A DNA stretch of 64,000 nucleotides, taken from Limnanthes douglasii subsp. nivea. Lineage: Eukaryota; Streptophyta; Magnoliopsida; Brassicales; Limnanthaceae. Shown here piece by piece: positions 30,358-43,128 of this stretch; the first letter of the stretch is position 1, and the number at the start of each line of letters is the position of its first letter. The notes under the pieces are model-generated. The model ran no database searches, was not told where the DNA came from, and was given only the letters and a program-made list of their open reading frames with translations. The position numbers and the translations under genes are program-made. The DNA lies in contig JAUPFV010000003.1 in NCBI GenBank assembly GCA_036936605.1, forward strand, positions 148,894,997 to 148,958,996, given 5' to 3'.

Positions 30358-33300
30358 ATGGCACTTAAGGTTCCAGCTTCTAAGGCAGCTGAAATCGCTA
30401 TTGGATCGATTGGACGTGGATATGATATAGGGTTTGATTTGAGACTGAAGTACTGCAAAGGAAAATCAAAAGATTCACGCTTGATCAACATAGATGAAGA
30501 TGGTGGTCGTGAGATTGCTTTACCTGGTGGGATATCCATCCTAAATGTGTCCAAATCGATAAAATGTGATAAAGGGGAGCGCACGCGGTTTAGTTCTGAT
30601 GTTCTCTCCTTCCAACAGGTGATTTGTGTAGTTTCTTAATACTTTTTCATTGGGTTGGCCTTTGGAATGGTTGGTTGGCAAAGCTCTATGTAATATAACA
30701 AGTTGGTTATTTTCTGTTAAGTTTGTAGGCCTTACCTGCAGTATTGTTGACAAATTCTTACCAAAATACCAATGAAATCGAGTAATATAGTTAATTCAGT
30801 AGTATATCAGCATACCAACGAACTCTTGTTTCTAAATATTCAGATTAATATAATTTCTATTATCGCAAAGCTTTGGTTATCGGATATCATGGGTTTCTCA
30901 GCAAAGTCTAAACTTATTTTCACCAGATGACCGAACGATTCAACCAGGAACTGTCTTTGACGGGCAAGATTCCATCAGGTCATTTCAATGCCATGTTTGA
31001 ATTCTCTGGTTCCTGGCAGAAAGATGCAGCCTACACTAAGACCCTTGCTTTTGATGGAGTGTACATCACTCTCTACACTGTTGCACTAGGAAAATCTCAG
31101 ATGGTGCTTCGCGAACATGTGAAGAAAGCCGTTCCGTCGTCATGGGACCCTGCTGCACTTGCAAGGTGAGTTTTGAAGTCTCCTTATACTGTTTTAAGCT
31201 TTAGTCATCTGTCATTTTTCTCTCCACCTGCTTGTTAAGAGGTCTGTCATCATTATATTCTTCAAAAAAATTAGATTACAAGTAAGTAGTTTTCTTGAAC
31301 AACATTTCAACGGAGTGTCTTTCATAATCACCAGAGGGTGCTAGAGCTTTTCGCGTTTAACTTACTTATCTTGTTTCATGGTTTACTCATTGCTGCACTA
31401 TTAAAATACATTTCACGAAACAACAAATGGAGAAACACAGTCAGAAGCAATTGTTTGTCTATTAAACACTGAGCATTTCATTGTTATTCATCAGTTAATG
31501 AGAATAATCTTCCATGATAAGAATACATAAGAAATTTCTTTTGCCTCTCTGTCCGTAGGTTTATCGACACATATGGTACCCATATTATTGTTGGTGTGAA
31601 GATGGGAGGGAAGGATGTAATTTATATGAAGCAACAGCATGCTTCAAATGTTCAGCCTGTCGAGGTGCAGAGAAGGTTGAAAGAGATGGCAGATAAGAGG
31701 TTTTTGGATACTAGTGGACAACATAGCATGGCTTCTGACCAAATATATCCGAGTAACACGGTTTGTGATCATATTTATCCTGCTATTGTATTTTTAAAGC
31801 TACATGCACATGGTATCATCTAAATCATTTGCTCATACGGTCATGCCTAGATTATATACAATCTAAATTTCGTGTGTGCATGCTTATCATGGTCTGTTAA
31901 GAAAATGGCTTCATGAGTTGAATCCGTGTCAAGTACAGTGATCTTGATCGAGTGTAGTAAGTGATAGATAAGATTGAGAAGTATAGCTATCATATGTTTT
32001 GTTGTGCTGATGGTATGATGAAAAAAATATATTATAATGTTCAAAAATTAATTCAACATTTTTGGCCCCAAATTTCGAATAGCCAAAGCCGCGTTTTTAC
32101 TTATAAAAGGACTTTTTCATCGAATTAGTTAATTTTGGCCCTTTTGGGTTTTATATTTCAATAAAGAAGCCACCGAAGTTCTACTTTGTGTTTGATTTTA
32201 TTCTGCTAAAACTTAATTGATTTAATTGCTATGCTATCTTCAAGCCGAATGCATTACTATTCATCTCTATGATCATGTCTATAATTGCGAAACTTCTGAT
32301 TGCTTGGGCCAGAGCCGAAAATTCTCATGAGCTATATTCTTCATTACTTGCGGATCACGTCAATGCAAACAATTATTCCTTCCCAAACTACTCGTTTGTC
32401 CAAGCAAATTCTACTCAGTGATGATGAATTTTAAAATATAAAAGAAAAAGTATAAATTAGTGGAAATAACAAGATAATTTGTTTATTTTTTCACCATTCT
32501 ATACTTTTTCTTGTAAACTTCGAATTCATAACTATGAAATTAGTTTTTGTCGTCTACTTGCAATCTTTTATCGTAGTTTCGTTGCTGTCATGTCATTTGC
32601 TATAGTGGAATACTTCTTCAATCCATCTTTGTTTCTCATATAATCATTCCTCACACAATCAATTGGCATATTGTTCTATCTTTTCGTGTTTCTTATCTAA
32701 CCATTGTTGTTTCAGCTAGAAATCAGGGAGCAGCGACTGAGATTTGCAGATAACGGTCCATCGAGTTCGTATGCATATAAAGAGGTTTGATCTCTACGCA
32801 AAATTTTATTTTTATCTATTAATTTTAGTTGTATAGTCATTAGTAAATTTTATCGCAGGACATAGTAAGCATGTGCAAGAGGAGAGGTGGAAGCGATAAT
32901 AGAAACCTATCACATAATGACTGGCTGCACACAGTTCAGTCAGAGCCTGATGCAATCTCAATGTCCTTGATTCCAATTACTTCTCTTTTAGGTGGAGTAC
33001 CAGGAAGTGGATTTTTGAGCCATGCAATAAATCTGTATTTAAGATGTAATCAATCTATACCTTCTATAATAATACCTTGTTGTTTTGTTTTGTGGACCAA
33101 TGGATTTCTGCTTTTCTTATCCCAAGGCCAGGATCAATAAACAATTTGTGATTTGGCTGTTGATTTTACAGATAAACCGCCAATTAATGAACTACATCAA
33201 TTTTTGGAGTTTCAGCTGCCAAGGCAATGGGCACCAGTTTTTGGTGAACTTCCCCTTGGTCCACGGAGAAAACAGCAAAACACCGCATCGTTAACTTTCA

Positions 33301-35181
33301 GTTTCATGGGACCCAAGCTTTCCGTGAACACTACTCCGGTAAAGTCTCCGACCATTGAATATTCTGTCTTCTTCTGCCATGCGTTTCGATGTTAATTAGC
33401 TGGATTCCGTATCGCATATTTCCTGTTTCTTAGCTAGAGGGAAACCATCCTACAATGTATTTGGACTGTGCCCTCTACCTTTTTTGTTAGTCATTTGACA
33501 ATTATGAAACCAGGTATTTATATCATGATAAAAAAGAGTGGAGGGGAATTTTAAAGGTGATTGAAAGTTATGAATAAGAGACATTTTGCTCTTTAATACC
33601 TATGCAGAAGAGAAGATAGCAGTTTTTAGCTTTTTACAAATTATTTTCCTTGTGAGTTCCTATTACTACAAGCCTCAAACAAATTTCTTCATTGTAGTCG
33701 TCACTTGTTAGTTGTTACAAGCAGTCAGCTTCTTCCCAAGAAAATGGCTAATTTGGGGTGGGTAAACCTAAACCTTCAACCTTGAATTACTGTACTGTTT
33801 TAAGTTGCAAATCCGATATCTCGAAAACTTGGTAGTATTTTGCACAAGTATATTGTGGCTGTTGCAAAGTTGGAAAACGAGATCGTCATGGTTCGGAAAA
33901 TTCTATCATTCTTGTCACATTGCTGCTCTATACCCGAAAAATTACATTCCTGCCAAGAAAGGTCTAGGAAACTCCGATTGCTAAATCTTTTATCTGATAT
34001 TAAAAGATCGTCATGATTTGGATATTCTATCACGTTTGTAACATTGCTGTTCTGTACTAGAAAGGTTACATTTAATTCAGAACATGTCTAGACGAAATTC
34101 ATAACTTGTTTCTGCCAAACGTAGGTCTAGAGAACTCAGATTACTAAATCTTGTCTGACAAGACTACAACATTTCTTATAAGAGATTATGATGTTCTAAC
34201 AACGTTGCATAATTTTATTATAGTACATAGATATATACAGTCAGTGGTGCATTTTTTCTTAGTCAATTAGAGATTTTATTAGGGTCTTTTGGTTCATTAA
34301 AATTATCTGTTTTAGTTTTTATTTAAAAAAGTATGAAGATAGATTTTATTGCTGACAGGAAAATAAATAGACTTAAGAAGAATACTCTTGGAAACACCAA
34401 TTTCATGACCTCAAGGTCGACCTATTATGTCAACATTTGATTTCGATTTTAGAAATTTCATTTTTGTGACTGAAATGCAAATTCACCTCTGGGGAATTAA
34501 CGACAGGTGGATGTGGGTAAGAGGCCGGTGACAGGGCTACGGCTTTATCTAGAAGGCAGACGTAGCAACTGCTTGGCCATACACATGCAGCATCTTTCCC
34601 AGCTTCCGAAAATCTTCCAACTCGAAGATTATCAAAAGGGTGAGTTCCGTCAAGATTGCCGCGACCACAAGTACTACGAGAAAGTCTCTTGGAAAAACTA
34701 TTCTCATGTATGCACTGCACCTGTGGAGTTACATGATGATTTTTCAATCGTAACTGGAGCCCAGCTTCATGTCGAGAACCACGGCTTCAAAAATGTCCTC
34801 TTCTTGCGTCTGCGCTTCTCTACTGTTTTGGGAGCTGTGGTGGCTAAGCAAGCGGAATGGGTGGGATCACCAGGGTCAAACCATAAATCTGGGTTAATTT
34901 CAACACTAATCAGCCAACATTTCACAATGACACAGAAGCCTGCCCCACGACCTGCCGATGTGAATATAAACTCTGCTATATACCCAGGCGGTCCACCGGT
35001 GCCCGTCCAAGTTCCAAAGCTTCTTAAATTTGTTGATACAACAGAGATGAGTCGAGGACCTCAAGAAGCTCCTGGATACTGGGTTGTTTCGGGAGCAAAA
35101 TTAGTGGTCGAGAAAGGCAAGATCTCTCTTGGAGTAAAATATTCATTGCTGACTGTAATATCCCCTGATGAAGAAGGGTAA
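30358..35181 (+). CDS. MACPF domain-containing protein (CAD1/NSL1 family)
   Basis: Seven coding exons: 30358-30618, 30927-31165, 31559-31760, 32716-32784, 32859-33045, 33172-33338, 34507-35181. All junctions are GT-AG and the frame stays open for 599 codons. The N-terminus 'MALKVPASKAAEIAIGSIGR' and the MACPF signature 'YGTHI' (residues 172-176) place it in the plant MACPF family, which has four Arabidopsis members: CAD1, NSL1, At1g14780 and At4g24290. Length and features such as 'LPGGISI', 'DNRNLSHNDWLHTVQSEPD' and 'PADVNINSAIYPGGPPVPVQ' fit At4g24290 best. CAD1 and NSL1 restrain salicylic-acid-linked immune cell death; whether this paralogue does is unknown. No signal peptide is apparent. 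It is the only intact gene in the window. Confidence 0.95.
33339..34506 (+). other. Long intron of the MACPF gene with an internal duplication
   Basis: The 1168-bp intron before the last exon holds two diverged direct copies starting 'gatcgtcatg' at 33881 and 34006, each running through 'gtctag.gaactc.gatt.ctaaatctt'. Copy 2 has an insertion of about 35 bp. No transposon ends are visible. Confidence 0.65.
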
Positions 35182-35232
35182 AGACTAAGAGGGGCTCTAA
35201 TGCAATCAATATTCTTTGCTGGTTACCTATGT

Positions 35233-35238
35233 AATAAA
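35233..35238 (+). terminator. Polyadenylation signal of the MACPF gene
   Basis: AATAAA 52 bases after the stop codon, within a T-rich stretch; a plausible near-upstream element. Confidence 0.5.
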
Positions 35239-35289
35239 TATTATTTTCGATCTATATAAAAAAACGCTCTGTAATGTAGTAGTGTGATT

Positions 35290-36110
35290 GAAATGTAAAT
35301 TCTTGTCCATGTTGCTCCCTTTATTTTCTTGTTGCATGTTGTATATACACAATAAGCCAAAAGGTTTCTATTGATGCCAGTTGTTGGCTGGGGTTCAAAT
35401 TCTTTTAACCCATAACACGGTTGAAAATTTTGATTTATTGATGATCATACTACTATTTTTGATTTGTTTTGTTTTGTTCTGCCTTATATTTTTTTACCTG
35501 GTTGTTAAGAGAAAAATTAGTGATGGATAAAGGGTTAATAGTCTGACCGGAACACTTTGGTCAATCAGCAAATCTAAATATCCTTTTGTAAGAAACTCAT
35601 TAAAAAAACAAATACTTGATGGAATATAATTAGTTAAATGTTTTGATGCAATTATTAGAGGATATATAACGTGACACGAAATTTATAAACAAAAGTTTAA
35701 TAATCATTATAAAATAACATGGTTTTTACTTTCAATTATTTACTCATCCCAATTATTTTTATTTTTGATTTTTTTCTAATTTTAGATTCCGCTTTTGCTA
35801 TGTCTAGCGGTTCGGAAATAATGATATCAATTGACGCCAATCGTGGAAAGCAATAATTGTTTTCTTATTAGAACCGTAACAATTCAAAAATTCAACTAGT
35901 TGATGTTGAATTTTAATAATAGTACCAATTTATCCGTGGACGAGGAGTTTGAGGTGGAATATCCAAATATATAACCCTACGGTACGAGAAAAAAATGACC
36001 CTGCATTATCTTTCGAGATCGAGCTTTTGCTCACCAATTAATATAAAAACATTTTTTTTATTGTTGCAAAAACTATTGTTATTGCAGGTCAAAGTTAAGT
36101 CTGTCATCCA
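35290..36110. other. Intergenic spacer
   Basis: AT-rich sequence between the MACPF gene and the decayed gypsy element. No gene, RNA or recognisable repeat seen. Confidence 0.5.
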
Positions 36111-36114
36111 GACA

Positions 36115-37640
36115 ATGGACAAGAATGAAAAAAATGATCAAATTTCTGGAATTTTGAAAAATCGACTAGGAAAAGAAGCCCATGATACAAAGAAACCTTA
36201 GAAACAAACACGCAAAGGAAGTACGAAGAACTCCAATCGAGGATCATTCAACAGAGATACATCATAGGAACAGAAGAAGGAGCAAAACACCCACCTTCAA
36301 ACATGACCGAAAAGAAGAGAAGAGCAGAGAGCCTAAGATGGAAGGAAAAAACAACCCGTGTTTCAACTAGTTGTGAACGCTTGAGTACTACCAACTATAG
36401 GGACAATGATGGGATACACCTTGTCTCCACCATGCCATCCTCAATACCCTGGATACCATCTAGCATATCATAAAAATCAAGGTGCTCCAAAAAGTAAGCC
36501 CCAAAACACACATGTAGTGCCATCGGGTTATCTACCAAACCTACACAAGAGATACAACATCAAAATGGGATATTTGGATGGACTCAAGGCATCCCGCAAT
36601 ATCAACCATGCTACATACATCCAAAACAAAATTACCAAGCGCACCGATCAATACACACTACTAAACCAATGGCTGAAAAGTGGAAAAAGTCAAAGTTCCA
36701 GCAGGTTTACCGCTCATGGATGAGGATGAGGATGATCATCTGGACGATGAGTCCCTAGTGGCCTCAGAAGTATTATTTTTCACTATGCTACCATACTATG
36801 ATAATACCTTTTTTTGACAAGTATTATAGCAAATAAGATTCATAGCACCACATCCAACAGTTTAACAACGAGATGTGGTAGTATGGAGATGAAGATGGGA
36901 TAAAGTGCCAAGCAGAGGAAGTGCAATGCAATGGTTCAACAATCTCCCGAAGGGTTGCATAAAAAATTATAAAATGCTTCAAAATACATTCATAAATCAC
37001 TTCGCAGGTTCTAAAAAAATAATTTGAGATTAAGATTACATAATCTATTTCAAACAAAGAGCTAACCAAAGTTTGAGCGAGAAAAAATAACAATTACAAG
37101 ATTACCACGATCTGGTGGTCATAACAACATTTAGGCAGGATGTCTGATGCAGTAATGAAAAAGAAAGCATTGAACTTTAGAGATTTATTGGGTCTGGTAG
37201 AATAATTCATTAAATTGGATGAAGTGACCAAAGAAAAAAAAGAAACACGGAGAATCAAGGAGGTGCTTCGACTAACATAACATATATCGTGGCATATATT
37301 AGCCAAAACGATGATGAACCAAGGAACAATTATGCTTCAGCTTCGGCCAGACCAAGGTCCACTTAGCTTCAAAAATATAAGGGTAAATCAAAATTCGGAA
37401 GCAACAAAAGATCATCTCAGCCGTTAAGTGGACCATTCATCAAACTAACCGAATCACTGGTGGTGATTTATGAAAAAACTAAGGATATTATCAAATATAA
37501 TCACATTGCGAAGCTATTCGAACCAAATGAGAACAAAAAATGAATATGGTTAGTTCCATGGTGACACGTGTCATTTTACTAAAGATTATTGGTCTTTGTA
37601 GGATCAAGTCTAAATATTAATAGATGAAGATTAGCTAAGC
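36115..37640 (+). pseudogene. Gag remnant of element G
   Basis: The region begins near ATG 36115 ('MDKNEKNDQISGILKNRL'). The gag core lies near 36930-37015 ('QWFNNLPKGCIKNYKMLQNT'), matching the 'YNSLPQG' block of the other Tat gags. A Cys/His relic 'FHGDTCHFTKDYWSL' follows near 37555. Pro/His-rich stretches lie between 36400 and 36550. All are interrupted. Confidence 0.7.
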
Positions 37641-37949
37641 GAATTCATAAAAAAGATAGGAGGAACAAAGATAAGGTTCCTGCAATGCCAAAAATCAAGT
37701 CGTGGACCAGACTAAGCTCACAGGGTATTGGATACAAAGGCTAAAATCTATCACGATGGTCAAGACGAAGGAAGAATAAAATTACTTAGACCCAAATCCA
37801 AACAGAAAAACAATACGGATGATTGCTGGGGAAGATCCATACTTCGGAATCATCAAACGATCAAGAAAAAGCTACCCAAACGAGATTGATATAGTATGTC
37901 TAGGACATACATCCCCATACTTATACAAAAGCCCCTATCCGAACATATC

Positions 37950-38420
37950 ATTCTTAGATAATGATATAAGGGGAGTGACATCTCCATACAGTAACGTTGT
38001 GCTAATAATAGAGTAGCTGGCAGGAGTAGAGATCAAGATGGTGATTATCGACATTGTCAGCTCAACAAACATCCTATACGAGGAATATATGAAATAATTA
38101 AACGACACCAGTACTAGCCCAAGTCAATGAGTCCTGATAGGATTCACAATATAAAATGTAGTTGTGCTAAGGGAGTTAACTCTAGACGTAACCCTCAGAA
38201 AACAAGAATTTAGAAAAAAAAATACAAAGTATTTTCATGGTGGTAGACGCACCATCTTCATATAATATTATACTGGGTCAACAATGGCTTGATCAAATTC
38301 ATGTTTTAGTATCTACGATCCACCACGTTTAAGATACCCTATAAACGGTAAAATGATCGTGATAAGAAAAAATCGGGAAAACATCCAAGGAATAATAGGC
38401 AACATCCCTGACTCTAAAAG
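37950..38420 (+). pseudogene. Protease remnant of element G
   Basis: 'MVIIDIVSSTNILYEEYMK' (38038-38095) is the retropepsin active site with D-T-G changed to D-I-V, followed near 38236 by 'VVDAPSSYNIILGQQWL'-like sequence in a shifted frame, the usual second half of plant gypsy proteases. Confidence 0.72.
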
Positions 38421-38499
38421 TATAACAACCAGAAAGTGAAAGGGTCATCTCGAAGGAGGTAGATGAACTCAAAGAAGGGCCTAGGCTGGTGTAGTTGGG

Positions 38500-39740
38500 G
38501 AAAAAAGAATAAAAAATTGATCATGGAACAAGTAAAACTCATGAAATCACTAGAAATATTCCAATTTATCTCAAGTACAATATTTTAATTTTTTGAAAAA
38601 TAACTAAAATATGTTTGCATGGAGTATACAAGTTGTAATTAGAGTCCTAACAGAAGTCACCTGTCATTAGTTGAAATTCAACAATAACTTTCTACCTATA
38701 AAATAAAAAAGATCTTATTCGTAACAAAAAAAATAGAGGTGGTTATTGCATAAATAGCTAGACTGACGATTGTACGATTCATACGAGAATCCCATTATCC
38801 AACGTGGACAACTATGATGTATTAGTCAATAATAAAAATAAAAAATGGAAAATGTACGTAGAGTTTACGGACTTAAAAAAATAATATTTAAATGACCTAT
38901 TCTTATTACCAAGAATTGACCAACTCATAGATGCAACATAAGTCACCTATCATCAGTTGAACATCAACAATAAATTTTTCCCTATAATAAAAAAAAGATC
39001 TTGTTCGTAACAAAAGTAGAGGTAGATATTGCATAAATAGCTAGAATGAAGGTTTTACGATTCATACGAGAATCCTGTTATTCAACGTGGATAACTAATC
39101 ATGTATTAATCGATAATAAAAATAAAAAGTAGAGAATGTATGTAGATTTTACGGACTTAATAATAATAATAATAATCTCTAAAAGAACCAATTTTATTAC
39201 CAAGAATTAACCAACTCATAAATGAAACATCTTGAAACAAAATTAGATACGAATGAAACAAGAGGATCAAGAAAACACAATGTTTATCACAAAAATAGGG
39301 CTACATTGCTACAAAATAATACACTTCAGGTTAAAAAAATCAAAGCAACTTATCAAAGACTAGTAAACAAGATATTTACAACTTAAATAGAAAGAAACAT
39401 ATAAACCCATATTGGTAACAAGCCTACATGAAGAGAACCACCTAGAAGACTTAACAGAGATGTTAAAAAACTTTAGGCGGTAAATATAAAGTTAAATTCA
39501 TAAAAATACACCTTTGGTGTGTGGTCCAAATAATTCAAAATATACATGGTGAGTGAAAAAGAAATTGAAGCATATCTATCACAAATTTCCAATCTAGCAC
39601 GAATAGAGCACCCAATGAACGTGAATGAAGTCCAAATCCTATGAACGTGAACGAAGTCCAAATTCTAACAGGAAGACTAACAACATTTAACAAGTTCTTA
39701 TCAAGATCTTTAGATAAGTGTCAACCGTTCTTCTAGATGT
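38500..39740 (+). pseudogene. RT remnant of element G, with an internal duplication
   Basis: 'KWKMYVEFTDLKK' and 'LFLLPRIDQLIDAT' (about 38845-38935) are RT motifs, repeated in a diverged form at about 39130-39230. 'HCYKIIHFRLKKSKATYQRL' (39305-39365, shifting frames) follows. No intact active site remains; the expected YIDD region near 39410 reads as stops. Confidence 0.72.
38654..39230 (+). repeat. 286-bp tandem duplication inside RT of element G
   Basis: Copy 1 (38654-38939) and copy 2 (38940-39230) share 'aagtcacct.tcat.agttga' at their starts, 'gattcatacgagaatcc' in the middle and 'ttaccaagaattgacc' (one base changed in copy 2) near their ends. Identity looks about 80-85 percent by eye, so the duplication is old. 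Confidence 0.8.
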
Positions 39741-40735
39741 GGAAATGATCAGGAAAGTTCCATGCGATATGTTATGAGGCGTTTAACAAAATAAAGAAGT
39801 TATTCGACTGTCCCGAAGTACTAATTAAGCTTAATCTAGGAGAGAGACAATACATATACTTTGCACTCTCAAAATACTAAGTAATCATAATATTGATAAG
39901 GGAGGCATGAAGGAAATCTTAAGTTGTATATTATGTAAGTAAAGCTTTACTACCATCAGAAACTGGATACTTACAACTAGAAAAACTTACATTAGCTTTG
40001 GTAGTAGCGGATAAAAAAATGATACAGTATCTTCAAGTCTAACATTATAATTGTTATAACCTCCTCCCCCAAATAAATATATTGTAGAAGACCGGTGTTT
40101 GGAAAGATTAACAAAATTGTCAATAGAATTGGTAGATTATGATATAAAATTTGAATTGAAGACCAAGGATTGGCTGAAGTTTTATTAAAGCTTCAGTTTG
40201 AGAGACCTATTGAGATAAAAAATGAGTCAGAAAACCCTTAGGGAGTAAGAAATCATGGATGAAGCAATAATCAATGATCGAACTTATATCTCAAACATGA
40301 GATATCTAAAGCCACTTCATCAGGTTTTTTTCCCAACCTTCAATAATAAATCCAAGTACGAAGTTGTTATTCCAGGATTTCGACTAGCAAAAATTTGTGG
40401 GAAAATAAAGTACAACTCTTAACTAACTCCCAATTGGTGGCTATTCAAATACCATGCAAGAGTGAATAAGATAATATAATTCAATACTTGAAGGAATTAC
40501 TCTGTTTAGTTTCTTAGTTCGAATATGTCGAATCCAAACAAGTCCCGCATGCAAAAAATACAGCACTCGATGCACTCGCCTTTTCATCTTGTACATCTTC
40601 AGTATCATGAATAATATTACAAAAGAAACCTTACATTTACACCTCCAAACCACTCCTTCTCGACCTTCATATATGAAGGAATGATGAGAAGTATATGCTG
40701 ATGTGACCTTCCTTTTTGCAGAACCAATATTTCAA
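39741..40735 (+). pseudogene. RNase H and archaeal-type RNase H remnants of element G
   Basis: Around 39830-40020 the gypsy RNase H is recognisable ('YYVSKALLPSETGYLQLEKL' in shifting frames, 'LALVVADKKMIQY'). About 40420-40620 carries the end of the second RNase H ('SQLVAIQIPCKSE', 'YLKELLCLVSQFEY'-like, 'NTALDALAFSS'). No integrase follows. Confidence 0.65.
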
Positions 40736-40759
40736 TCTAAAACAATTCACCATCCTTTT

Positions 40760-41470
40760 AGATTTGGATCTTGAGTTTCATCTTCTCGTAAATATCTCAT
40801 TTTAAGACTTTCTCTTACATTCAGTCCTTGAAAATCTTAGCCACTCTTTAAACCGGTCTTTTTTTGAAGATCTTTTGAATTTATAACATTCTTAACTTTG
40901 AAAATCATAAGTAAATCTTTTATATACAACATGGTGTCAACAAAGTGCACATTAAAGAATTTAAGAAAATAATTTCTTGATACTCATATTCTACCTTGAC
41001 TTCAATTGTATTCAAACCTATAATGACTCTATTAAAATCATCCAAGTGTCTTTGGATCTCCTTATTACCATTCATTGTCAACGTATAAAACTGCTTTTTG
41101 AGATATAATATATTTATTATCCAACGATTTCTTTATGTAATTAGCTTCCAACCTAGTCCAAATCCATATGGTTGTAGATTTTTCAGACACCTCTTGAAGT
41201 ACCCCATCCCCAAACTCAAGATCAGAGCACTATGATATTGGACAACACTTCGATATGAATTTATTTTCCAACACTCTCATCAATGAAAACACATAAACCT
41301 TTATGTACAAGGAATGTTTTGATCTTAATTATTTAGATATTAACGTAATTATCCCATATAAATTTATCAAGATCGAACTTCATAGAGCTAATCTTTATGA
41401 TTGTGTTTGATCTTACAGTGAGATATGAAAGTCTACATTTAAGATCTGAAATGATCTCCATCTTTCTTTA
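40760..41470 (-). pseudogene. Copia gag fragment H
   Basis: On minus: 'TTIWIWTRLEANYIKKSLDN' (about 41190-41120), 'FYTLTMNGNKEIQRHLDDFN' and 'NRVIIGLNTIEVKVEYEYQE' (about 41090-40970), typical of the UBN2 gag domain of Ty1/copia elements, with frameshifts. A degenerate tRNA-Met primer site lies just upstream at 41520-41508. No pol is present. Confidence 0.75.
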
Positions 41471-41507
41471 AGTTTATCACCAACTATAATATTATTACAG
41501 ATTCCAC

Positions 41508-41527
41508 GCTTACCGTACCACTTGTTA
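41508..41527 (-). other. Degenerate primer-binding site of copia fragment H
   Basis: On minus 'ATAACAAGTGGTACGGTAAG' resembles the common plant copia junction ACAAGTGGTATCAGAGC. It supports an LTR to the right (41528 onward), whose far end I cannot place. Confidence 0.5.
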
Positions 41528-42666
41528 TGAGGGAAATCACAATATTTCAAGTTTCAACTATTTGCTGAGACTTAGTCTCACTAGTGAATAAATTCTTTCA
41601 AATGTGGCTGGAAAAAACATTACTTTGACTCATTATTTCCAAAAACGAAGGTTAACAAGAAGAACTGAAATAATAATCAATCACAATACAAGGTTTAATA
41701 GGGTTAAGATTATGAAAAAATTCTACCAGAGACGAATCCAAGATCAAAATGAAGCATATGCCGAAACTATTATAGATAAAAAAATCTAACAAAAAGTAAA
41801 TAGTACGAGTGTTATATAGTCAGAATACATAATGTTAACAACTAGAATCATCGATGATAGTAAACATTTTGTCTCCACAAATGACACTAAAAAATTATAA
41901 AGTCATAGATTAGACTCCGAAAAATTAGGGGTCAGCGTAACAAACTTTTACAACATCTTATAAGCAAAACTAAACTATTTTAAAAACAATTTTGATAAAC
42001 AAATTAAACTTTAACCTCAAACTTAAAAATCATTACTATAATACCATATAAACTAAAGTGTTCCTTTATCCGAACTCTCACATAAGTTTTCTAGAATTTG
42101 TAAAAACACAAAAAATAAAACAATTTGAAAAATTTAAAAATACCTTTTGAAACTATTGGATTTTTTTTTTGCATTAAAAAGCGATCGGATTTTTGCGAAC
42201 AATTGTTTTTTGAAAATGCTTAGATTTATTTTCGAATAATAAAATTTTGAAAACTATTAGATTTGTTCGAATGAAATTATTATAAATATGATTGGAGAAG
42301 ATTTACATCTAATTGGAAAAGATTTCAAAAAGCATATATCGATATATAACAATTTTTTCAAGAATGGCTTCTATTATGGTAATAACAATTATATATAAAA
42401 ATTACCAATCCTACTAGCGCGGTATGATCACATCTTTTAAATTTTAAAAATTGATATCAGGTAGTCACATCGTTCCTGAAATTTGAATAACACATTTTCA
42501 GCTATTAGTTTTATTTTGTTTTGTAGGAAAATTGAAACTAAGACAAATAACTTTCCTTCTTTCTTTTGAGATTTGACTGGTGAGACAAAGGTAAAGTCTG
42601 ATCTGTTCTTCCTTGGCATGACCACCTCCCTTGAACATATCGACAAAGAAAATACGATGGACCACT
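41528..42666. other. AT-rich stretch, left part probably the LTR of copia fragment H
   Basis: About 41528-41950 is probably LTR by position. The remainder shows no gene or repeat that I recognise. Confidence 0.35.
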
Positions 42667-43128
42667 AATACTTAATTTAGACTCTTCAAATGGTTGCAAT
42701 TTTTAACATCTATAGAAAATAGGTTTACACATTATATGATTTTTAATTCGATTAGTTTCGAACTAATCTTACGAATCTTACCGCTTCTTAATTAAAATAT
42801 ATTTAATTTATTTATGTTAATTCTAATTTGTTTCTAAATATGTAATTTTTTTTTTCTTTTTCGGAGGAAACCCGCAACCGCTACTCAGGGTGCAATGAAT
42901 ACTTAATTTAGACTCTTCAAATGGTTGCAATTTTTAACATCTATAGAAAATAGGTTTACACATTATATGATTTTTAATTCGATTAGTTTCGAACTAATCT
43001 TACGAATCTTACCGCTTCTTAATTAAAATATATTTAATTTATTTATGTTAATTCTAATTTGTTTCTAAATATGTAATTTTTTTTTTCTTTTTCGGAGGAA
43101 ACCCGCAACCGCTACTCAGGGTGCAATG
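42667..43128. repeat. 231-bp tandem duplication, apparently perfect
   Basis: Copies 42667-42897 and 42898-43128 show no difference by eye, including a run of ten T. The unit joins 178 bp of unique flank to the last about 52 bp of the SINE at 43077-43301. The duplication therefore arose after the SINE inserted. Confidence 0.9.

Larger units (their letters stand above)
36115..40735 (+). mobile_element. Element G: heavily decayed Tat-type Ty3/gypsy retrotransposon
   Basis: A plus-strand run of gag, protease, RT, RNase H and archaeal-type RNase H remnants, with stops about every 10-20 codons. No LTRs were recognised. It is much older than A, B and C and is only distantly similar to them in gag. 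It includes a 286-bp tandem duplication in RT. Confidence 0.8.

Noticed and set aside
41604..41789. Plus-strand open frame of 61 codons
   Set aside because: It falls where the LTR of copia fragment H is expected and has no motif or supporting context.
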